From Micromonospora mirobrigensis (GTDB lineage: Bacteria > Actinomycetota > Actinomycetes > Mycobacteriales > Micromonosporaceae): a DNA stretch of 64,000 bases. Below the pieces are notes generated by a model. It made no database searches and was not told the origin of the DNA. It saw nothing but the letters and a program-made list of their open reading frames with translations. The translations under genes and the position numbers were made by a program. The DNA lies in contig NZ_FMCX01000004.1 of assembly GCF_900091555.1 (NCBI RefSeq), positions 310,001-374,000 of the forward strand, read 5' to 3'. This document shows, in pieces, positions 58,423-64,000 of this stretch (its first letter is position 1; the number at the start of each line of letters is the position of its first letter).

Positions 58423-59748
58423 ATGGCATCTCGCGCGACAACCGGCGGCTGGCCCCGCCGTGGCTTCCTCGGGCTGGGCGCCGGCGCCGGCGCGGCGGCG
58501 CTGCTCGGCGCGGCCGGCTGCGGCGCCGGTGGCAGCGGCACCGCCGCCGGCGGCTCCGGCGACGACAAGAGCCTCACCGTCGCCTGCGAGGGCGGCGGCA
58601 AGATCGAGCTCCAGCCGGTGGCCGACAAGTTCAAGCAGGACACCGGCACCACTGTCACCCTGGTCGAGCTTCCCTACGACGGGCTGTTCAACCGACTGAC
58701 CAGCGAACTGTCCGGCAACCGCGCGTCGTTCGACGTCTGCGCGGTGGACGCCGTCTGGATCCCGCTGCTGGCCGGCAAGCTCGCCCCGCTCGACGACCTG
58801 TTCACCGCCGAGGTCAGGAACGACCTGTTCCCGGCGCTGGTCCAGGAGGCGCAGTCCGGCGGGAAGTTCATCGGCATGCCGGTCTGGACCAACAGCGAGA
58901 TCCTCTTCTATCGCAAGGACCTCTTCGAGGACCCGAAGGAGAAGGCCGCCTTCGAGAAGAAGTACGGCTACCCGCTCGCACCGCCCACCACCTGGCAGCA
59001 GTTCACCGACATCGCCACCTTCTTCACCCGGCCCGGTCAGAAGCTGTACGGCACCGACGTCAAGGGCGCGGTGGAGACCGAGTGGCTGGCCCACGTGCTC
59101 CAGGCCGGCTCCCCCGGCGTCGTCCTCGACGACAGCGGCAACGTCATCGTCGACAACGCCCAGCACCTGGCCGCGCTGACCTTCTACGCCGACCTCAACA
59201 ACAAGCACAAGGTCGCCCCGGCCGGCGCCGCGCAGACCGACTGGAGCGCCGCGCAGAACCTGTTCAACCAGGGCCAGACCGCGATGACCCGGTTCTGGGC
59301 GCACGCGTACCGGCAGATCCCGGCCGACGCGAAGGTGGCCGGCAAGGTCGGCGCCGCGCCGATGATCGGCGGCACCGCCGGGGTCGCCGGCATCCCCGGC
59401 CCGTGGTACCTCTCCGCCCCGCAGGGCGGCGCCAAGGCCGACCTGGCCAAGCAGTTCATCAAGGCCGCCTACGACAACAACGCGCTGAGCATCGACACCA
59501 GCCTCGGCCTGGCCGCCCGCAAGTCCGCCTACCAGTCGTACGCGGAGAAGCCCGGCTTCGAGTCCTTCGGCCCGCTGCTGGCCACCCTCAACGCCGGCGC
59601 CACCAGGCCGCGCCCGGCCAGCCCGCACTGGCAGCGGATCGTCGACAGCGTGCTGGTGCCCACGATCCAGAAGGCGCTCACCCCGGGCGCCGACTACGCC
59701 GCCCTGCTCAAGGCCGCCCGGACCCAGATCGAGGGCATCGTCAAGTGA
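58423..59748 (+). CDS. ABC sugar transporter, solute-binding lipoprotein
   Basis: A 441-residue family 1 extracellular binding protein. The ATG at 58423 starts a Tat lipoprotein signal: WPRRGFLGLGAGAGAAALLG with lipobox GAAGC, Cys33 being the lipidated residue. The mature protein has KIELQPVADKFKQDTGTTVT, VWTNSEILFYRKDLFEDP and GIPGPWYLSAPQGGAKADLA, typical of carbohydrate binders. It is coupled to the first permease (GTGA overlap). No ATPase gene is present nearby, so a shared MsiK-type ATPase elsewhere is expected. Confidence 0.92.
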   Translation: MASRATTGGWPRRGFLGLGAGAGAAALLGAAGCGAGGSGTAAGGSGDDKSLTVACEGGGKIELQPVADKFKQDTGTTVTLVELPYDGLFNRLTSELSGNRASFDVCAVDAVWIPLLAGKLAPLDDLFTAEVRNDLFPALVQEAQSGGKFIGMPVWTNSEILFYRKDLFEDPKEKAAFEKKYGYPLAPPTTWQQFTDIATFFTRPGQKLYGTDVKGAVETEWLAHVLQAGSPGVVLDDSGNVIVDNAQHLAALTFYADLNNKHKVAPAGAAQTDWSAAQNLFNQGQTAMTRFWAHAYRQIPADAKVAGKVGAAPMIGGTAGVAGIPGPWYLSAPQGGAKADLAKQFIKAAYDNNALSIDTSLGLAARKSAYQSYAEKPGFESFGPLLATLNAGATRPRPASPHWQRIVDSVLVPTIQKALTPGADYAALLKAARTQIEGIVK

Positions 59749-60707
59749 GCCCCACAGCGCAGGCGGCACCACCGCGGAGCGCCCCGCGTACCCCGGCCCC
59801 GACCGGCGGGCGACGGGCCCGCCGGGGGCTGTCGGACGCCGGGTACGCGACCCTGCTCGCCGCGCCGGCCGCGGTGGTGCTGCTGGCGCTGGTCGGCTGG
59901 CCGCTGGTGAAGCTGGTGGTGGACAGCCTGCACAGCGGCTCCGGGCTCGGCGACGGGCGACGCTTCGCCGGGCTGGCCAACTACGTCACCGCGCTGACCG
60001 ACCCGGGCATCCGGGCGGCGGCCGGGCGGACGCTGGCGTACACCCTGATCGTGGTCAGCGCCGAGCTGGTGCTCGGCCTGGCGGTGGCGCTGCTGTTCCA
60101 CCGGCTCGGGCCCAGGGCCCGGATCCTGCAGACGCTGTTCCTCTATCCGCTGATGATCGCGCCGGTGGTCGCCGGCCTGCTCTGGCGGTTCCTGATGATC
60201 GACAGCGTCGGCATCGTCAACGAGCTGCTCACCCGGGTCGGCATCCTGGACAACCCGGGCGACGTCTCCTGGCTCAGCGACCCGGACCTGGTGCTCTTCT
60301 CGGTCGCCCTGCCGGACATCTGGCTCACCACCTCGTTCATGACCCTGGTGCTCTACGCCGGCCTCCAGGCCATCCCGCCGGACCTGTACGAGGCCGCCCG
60401 CCTCGACGGCGCCCGGGGGCTGCGGCTGCTGGTCAGCGTGACCCTGCCGCTGCTGCGGCCGGTGATCGCGGTGGCGCTGATCATCCGGGGCGTGGACGCC
60501 GCCCGGGCCTTCGACGTGATCCTCATCCAGACCGACGGCGGACCGCAGTCGGCGTCGGAGACGTTGAGCCTGACCATCTACAAGACGATGGTCAGCTACA
60601 ACGACCCCGGCACGGCCGCCGCCACCAGCACCCTGTTCATGATCGTGATGATGGTGGTCGCGATGGTCGCGGTGCTGACCATCTGGCGCCCGGGCAAGGA
60701 GTCCTGA
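59745..60707 (+). CDS. ABC sugar transporter permease, MalF-like
   Basis: A 320-residue membrane permease with six helices from residue about 30. The EAA loop that contacts the ATPase is YEAARLDGARGLRLLVSVTL at about 225-245. The GTG start overlaps the binding-protein stop, and the stop overlaps the next permease ATG. Confidence 0.92.
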   Translation: MSPTAQAAPPRSAPRTPAPTGGRRARRGLSDAGYATLLAAPAAVVLLALVGWPLVKLVVDSLHSGSGLGDGRRFAGLANYVTALTDPGIRAAAGRTLAYTLIVVSAELVLGLAVALLFHRLGPRARILQTLFLYPLMIAPVVAGLLWRFLMIDSVGIVNELLTRVGILDNPGDVSWLSDPDLVLFSVALPDIWLTTSFMTLVLYAGLQAIPPDLYEAARLDGARGLRLLVSVTLPLLRPVIAVALIIRGVDAARAFDVILIQTDGGPQSASETLSLTIYKTMVSYNDPGTAAATSTLFMIVMMVVAMVAVLTIWRPGKES

Positions 60708-61543
60708 TGTCGCACCTGCTCGCCGCGCGGGTCAGGACCGGGCTGCTCTGGGCCGCCGCCGTCGCCGTCGTGGTGGTCTACGGCTTCCCCTTCGTCTACC
60801 TGGTGCTCACCTCGTTCAAGCCGGCCGTCGACGCCATCGCGGTGCCGCCGACCGTGCTGCCGCAGCGGTTCACCCTGGACAACTACCTCACCGCGCTCAA
60901 CCGGCCCGGGGTCACCGCCTCGTTCATCAACAGCGTCAGCACGGCGGTGGTCGCCACGCTGCTGTCGATGGCGCTGGCGATCCCGGCCGCCTGGGGGATC
61001 ACCCGCTACCGGACCCGCGCCGGGCAGCTGCTGATGGCCGGCTCGCTGCTGGTCCGGATGGCCCCGGCCGTGGCGATCGGCATCCCGCTGGTCACCATCC
61101 TCGGCGCGGCCGGGCTCACCGACACCCCGACCGGGCTGGCGCTGGCCCAGACCACGGTGGCGCTGCCGCTGTCGATCTGGCTGCTGGCCAGCTTCTTCGA
61201 GGGGATGCCGCGGGAGATCGAGGAGGCCGCCCTGGTCGACGGCTGCGGCCGGTTCACCGCGCTGCTGCGGGTGATCCTGCCGGTGGTCTCCGGCGGACTG
61301 GCGGTCACCGCCATCTTCGCCTTCCTCGCCTCCTGGAACGAGTTCCTCTTCGCCCTGCTGCTCACCTCGGTACGGGCGCAGACCACTCCGATCGCCATCG
61401 CCAATTTCCAGAGCCAGTTCGGCCTGGACTGGGGCCCGATGACGGCCCTGGCGACGCTCTACTCCGTACCCGCGGTGGTGCTGACGCTGCTGCTGCAGCG
61501 CCGCATCGTCGCCGGGCTCAGCCTCGGCGCGGTCAAGGGCTGA
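60707..61543 (+). CDS. ABC sugar transporter permease, MalG-like
   Basis: A 278-residue membrane permease with six helices. The N-terminal FPFVYLVLTSFKPAVDAIAV and EAA loop IEEAALVDGCGRFTALLRVI are characteristic of the MalG/UgpE type. It forms the channel with the MalF-like subunit. ATG overlaps the previous stop by one base. Confidence 0.92.
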   Translation: MSHLLAARVRTGLLWAAAVAVVVVYGFPFVYLVLTSFKPAVDAIAVPPTVLPQRFTLDNYLTALNRPGVTASFINSVSTAVVATLLSMALAIPAAWGITRYRTRAGQLLMAGSLLVRMAPAVAIGIPLVTILGAAGLTDTPTGLALAQTTVALPLSIWLLASFFEGMPREIEEAALVDGCGRFTALLRVILPVVSGGLAVTAIFAFLASWNEFLFALLLTSVRAQTTPIAIANFQSQFGLDWGPMTALATLYSVPAVVLTLLLQRRIVAGLSLGAVKG

Positions 61544-61580
61544 CCCTCTCCACCCCGCACAACCCCTGAAAGGAAACACC

Positions 61581-62708
61581 ATGTCGTTCTGGCGACCCAC
61601 CAGCCCGCTGGCGGGCCTCACCCGGGTCAAGGCCGGCCGCTCCAGGCGCGAGTCGAGCTGGGACCGCACCGGCGGCAACCGCGACTTCGCCGTGGTGCCG
61701 CCCGGCGAGACGCACGTGCTGGCCGACATCACCGGCACCGGCGTGATCGAGCACATCTGGCTGACCACCCGCTGCTACTCGGAGAAGTACCTGCGCAAGC
61801 TGGTCATCGAGATGTACTGGGACGGCGAGGAGAACCCGAGCGTCCGCAGCCCGCTGGGCGACTTCTTCGGCGTCGGGCACGCCACCTGCACGCACTACGT
61901 GTCGCTGCCGCTGAGCATGGTGTTCGGCCCGCGCCGCGGCCCGAAGGGCCCGTTCGCCGCCGCGATGAACTCCTACTTCCCGATGCCGTTCGGCAAGAGC
62001 GCGAAGATCGTCATCCGCAACGAGTCGGACATGCCGATCGAGAACCTCTTCTACTACGTCGACTACGACCTGACCGACGAGGCGAAGCCGGACGACGTGG
62101 CGTACTTCCACGCGTACTACCGGCAGGAGAAGCCGTGCACCCCGGTGCCGAACGGGCTCGCCCCCGGTGAGGTGCCGAACCCGTGGGACCTGCCGGGGGT
62201 CAACCTCACCGGCGAGGACAACTACGTCATCCTCGACACCGACGGCGGGGCCGGGCACTACGTCGGCTGCGTGCTGAGCATCGACAACCACAACGCGTCC
62301 AACCAGCCGTACACCTGGCCGGGCGAGGGCGACGACATGATCTTCATCGACGGCGAGCAGTGGCCGCCGTCGCTGCACGGCACCGGCACGGAGGACTACT
62401 TCAACGCCGCGTGGGGCTTTCCCAGCGGCGCGTACGCCGGGCCCTACCACGGCATCAGCCTGGCCAGCAGCCCGCAGGAGCACTTCGGACTCTGGAGCAT
62501 GTACCGGTTCCACATCGAGGACCCGGTGCGCTTCTCCAAGTCGATCAAGGTGACGATCGAGCACGGCCACGCCAACGACCAGGGCAACGACTTCTCCTCG
62601 GTGGCGTACTGGTACCAGCACCACCCGCACAAGCCGCTGCCGGAGCTGCCGCCGGTGGCCGAGCGCCTGCCGCGCCGCTGGCCCGAGCACGGCCTGTGGG
62701 ACGAGTGA
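61581..62708 (+). CDS. Glycoside hydrolase family 172 (DUF2961) enzyme
   Basis: A 375-residue protein with a complete DUF2961 double jelly-roll: RRESSWDRTGGNRDFAVVPP, ITGTGVIEHIWLTTR, YWDGEENPSVRSPLGDFFGV and the signature HGTGTEDYFNAAWGF with an active-site Glu. Characterised GH172 members act on difructose dianhydride I or on alpha-D-arabinofuranosides, including mycobacterial arabinan. No signal peptide, so it acts on imported oligosaccharide. AAAGGAAA precedes the ATG. It follows the importer genes by 37 bases in the same operon. Confidence 0.9.
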   Translation: MSFWRPTSPLAGLTRVKAGRSRRESSWDRTGGNRDFAVVPPGETHVLADITGTGVIEHIWLTTRCYSEKYLRKLVIEMYWDGEENPSVRSPLGDFFGVGHATCTHYVSLPLSMVFGPRRGPKGPFAAAMNSYFPMPFGKSAKIVIRNESDMPIENLFYYVDYDLTDEAKPDDVAYFHAYYRQEKPCTPVPNGLAPGEVPNPWDLPGVNLTGEDNYVILDTDGGAGHYVGCVLSIDNHNASNQPYTWPGEGDDMIFIDGEQWPPSLHGTGTEDYFNAAWGFPSGAYAGPYHGISLASSPQEHFGLWSMYRFHIEDPVRFSKSIKVTIEHGHANDQGNDFSSVAYWYQHHPHKPLPELPPVAERLPRRWPEHGLWDE

Positions 62709-62780
62709 CCGGTCCGATACCGTTGGTCTGCCGTCCACTCCGGACGACCGACCCCAGCTGAGTGATGCGGTGATGAGCTG

Positions 62781-63815
62781 ATGGGAACCAAGGTGAGCAT
62801 CCGGGATGTGGCCGCGGCCGCGGGCGTCTCGGTGACCACCGTGTCCCACGTGCTCAACAACAAGTCCGGCACCCGGGTCAGCCCGGAGACCCGCGAACGC
62901 GTCGAGTCGGCGGCCCGCCAGCTCGGCTACGCGGCCAACGGGCTGGCCCGGGGACTGCGGCTGCAACGCTCGCACACCCTGGGCCTGCTCAGCGACGTCA
63001 TCGCCACCACCCCGCACGCCGGCCGGATCATCCTCGGCGCGCAGGAGACCGCCTCGGCCCGCGGCTGGGTGCTCATGCTCCTCACCACCGGCGGCGACCC
63101 GCAGGTCGAACGGCGGGAGATCCAGGCGCTGGCGCAGCACCGGGTCGACGGGGTGCTCTACGCGACCATGTACCACCGGGTCGTCGAGGTCCCCGACGAG
63201 CTGCGGCCGATGCCGGTGGTGCTGCTCGACGCCGCCAGCACCGACCCGAGCCTGCCGTCGGTGGTGCCGGACGAGACCGGCGGCGGCCGGGTCGCCGTCC
63301 GGGAACTGCTCAACCGGGGGCACCGGCGGATCGGCTTCGTGACCAACGTCGACGACATCCCCGCCACCCGCGGCCGCCTGCTGGGTTACCAGGAGGCGCT
63401 GCGGGAGGCGGCGGTGCCCTACCGACCCGACCTGGTGCTCGACGAGGTCTCCGACACCCTCGGCGGCTACCGGGCGGCCCGGGAGCTGCTCACCCGCCCG
63501 CAGCGACCGACCGCCCTGTTCTGCTTCAACGACCGGATGGCGATGGGCGCCTACCGGGCGGCGGCGGAGCTGGGCCTGCGGATCCCCGACGACCTGTCGG
63601 TGATCGGCTTCGACAACCAGGAACTCATCGCGGACGGGCTGCACCCCGGCCTGACCACGGTGGCCCTGCCGCACTACGAGATGGGCGCCTGGGCCGTGGA
63701 GACCATGGTCGAGCTGCTCAACCAGCCCAAGGGAGCGCGACGGCGCGCCGCGCGGCAGGTCGTCATGCCGTGCCCGCTGGTCGCGCGCGCGTCGGTCGCC
63801 GCCCCGCCCGGCTGA
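62781..63815 (+). CDS. LacI-family transcriptional repressor
   Basis: A 344-residue regulator. The helix-turn-helix and hinge lie at residues 5-60 (SIRDVAAAAGVSVTTVSHVL, then the minor-groove hinge LGYAANGLARGLR). A periplasmic-binding-like effector domain follows (LGLLSDVIATTPHAGRIILG, VLLDAASTDPSLPSVVPDE, TALFCFNDRMAMGAYRAA, SVIGFDNQELIADGLHPGLT). It very likely binds the CAAAA...TTTTG operators at 58316-58344 and responds to the sugar taken up by this operon. The start has no strong ribosome site, so coupling is possible. Confidence 0.93.
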   Translation: MGTKVSIRDVAAAAGVSVTTVSHVLNNKSGTRVSPETRERVESAARQLGYAANGLARGLRLQRSHTLGLLSDVIATTPHAGRIILGAQETASARGWVLMLLTTGGDPQVERREIQALAQHRVDGVLYATMYHRVVEVPDELRPMPVVLLDAASTDPSLPSVVPDETGGGRVAVRELLNRGHRRIGFVTNVDDIPATRGRLLGYQEALREAAVPYRPDLVLDEVSDTLGGYRAARELLTRPQRPTALFCFNDRMAMGAYRAAAELGLRIPDDLSVIGFDNQELIADGLHPGLTTVALPHYEMGAWAVETMVELLNQPKGARRRAARQVVMPCPLVARASVAAPPG

Positions 63816-63950
63816 CGGTCCGTACCCCGCCACCCACCACCCCACCCGCCGACCGGCCCTCACCGGTCCGGCCGTACCGACGTACCCCGCCGCAGCCGCG
63901 GCGTCGACGCACCCGCCGCCCCGCGCGGCGCCGAAGGTAAAGGACCCACC

Positions 63951-64000
63951 GTGCTGCGACTCCCCGACGCCTGGATCTGGGACTTCTGGTTCGCCCGCGA
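63951..64000 (+). CDS. Glycosidase of the GH32/43/68-type beta-propeller group, N-terminal start only
   Basis: GTG at 63951 preceded by AAAGGA. The 16 codons in the window give LRLPDAWIWDFWFAR, matching the start of five-bladed propeller glycosidases annotated as fructosidase- or arabinosidase-like, in which the WDFW Asp region lies at the active site. The gene continues beyond the window. The 135-base gap before it is Pro-codon-like C-rich sequence with no recognised element. Confidence 0.45.
   Translation, partial: MLRLPDAWIWDFWFAR

Noticed and set aside
57300..59772. Long minus-strand open frame upstream of the VOC gene
   Set aside because: It runs antisense to the ABC binding-protein gene and across other genes; only the part 56893-57288 encodes a recognisable fold.
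63816..63950. Operator or terminator between the LacI gene and the next glycosidase
   Set aside because: The stretch is C-rich with only short chance repeats; no CAAAA/TTTTG element or convincing hairpin.

Overview
The window reads as chromosomal DNA from a high-GC filamentous actinomycete, most likely Micromonospora or a close relative in the Micromonosporaceae. The reasons are the very high GC content with strong third-position G/C bias, many GTG starts, Tat-type lipoproteins, a GlgX-TreY-TreZ trehalose operon, an actinobacterial-type citrate synthase and CtaD, and two kinds of intergenic repeat that I recall as common in that genus: a GATCATGA-armed palindrome at 3641-3705, and a GTTAAC/GGGGCCCC element present twice, at 23572-23623 and 54332-54383. 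No rRNA, tRNA, CRISPR array, integrase, transposase or prophage was seen.

Layout. 1-9.7 kb: end of a glycosyltransferase; a DUF4383 membrane protein; a STAS-ATPase fusion; cytochrome oxidase subunit I; a SigB/F-type sigma factor fused to a STAS domain; a long unknown protein; and a coupled pair (Rv2629-like protein plus ThDP enzyme). 9.8-15.6 kb: a zone of gene decay (broken alpha/beta hydrolase, beheaded TetR and DUF2975 genes, frameshifted small membrane protein, gutted DJ-1/PfpI gene) interspersed with intact DUF3817, glutamate-cysteine-ligase-like, TetR and acyltransferase genes. 15.7-25 kb: treZ, treY and glgX facing a GT4 glycosyltransferase, then gltA. 25-36 kb: a membrane phosphatase/sulfatase operon, a VOC protein, a truncated AraC-type regulator, and a two-component system followed by two cell-envelope glycosyltransferases. 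36-49 kb: kinase, Ohr-like protein, nuclease-fold membrane protein, secreted lysozyme-like protein, DivIVA-like protein, then a dense signalling block (response regulator, STAS, cobalamin-binding protein, PP2C phosphatase, two more STAS proteins), DUF2267 protein, methyltransferase-fold protein and AI-2E-type exporter. 49-58 kb: type II NADH dehydrogenase, amylo-1,6-glucosidase-like enzyme, secreted M28 peptidase, GNAT, an MFS pump with a structured leader, and an ArsR/SRPBCC/VOC operon. 58-64 kb: a LacI-controlled ABC sugar importer with a GH172 enzyme and the start of a second glycosidase.

The most interesting system is a dispersed partner-switching stress network. It comprises a sigma factor carrying its own STAS domain with a non-phosphorylatable site (3786-4940), a STAS-ATPase fusion (796-1524), three free STAS antagonists with intact DSTG/DSSG sites (41351, 44804, 45307), and a PP2C phosphatase. 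The phosphatase gene overlaps a stand-alone cobalamin-binding protein that has the W-x9-EH signature and axial-histidine motif of CarH-type B12 photoreceptors but no DNA-binding domain. Five promoters in the window match GTTT-N15/16-GGGTA(G/C), the SigB/SigF consensus, upstream of the STAS-ATPase, ctaD, the Ser/Thr kinase, the Ohr-like gene and the AI-2E exporter. This suggests a light- or cobalamin-responsive general stress circuit whose parts and targets lie in one neighbourhood.

Other candidates for novelty are a two-uORF, three-way-junction leader before the MFS pump, a duplicated MFS gene tail bracketing the ArsR operon, and overlapping LacI-type operators on the GH172 locus promoter.
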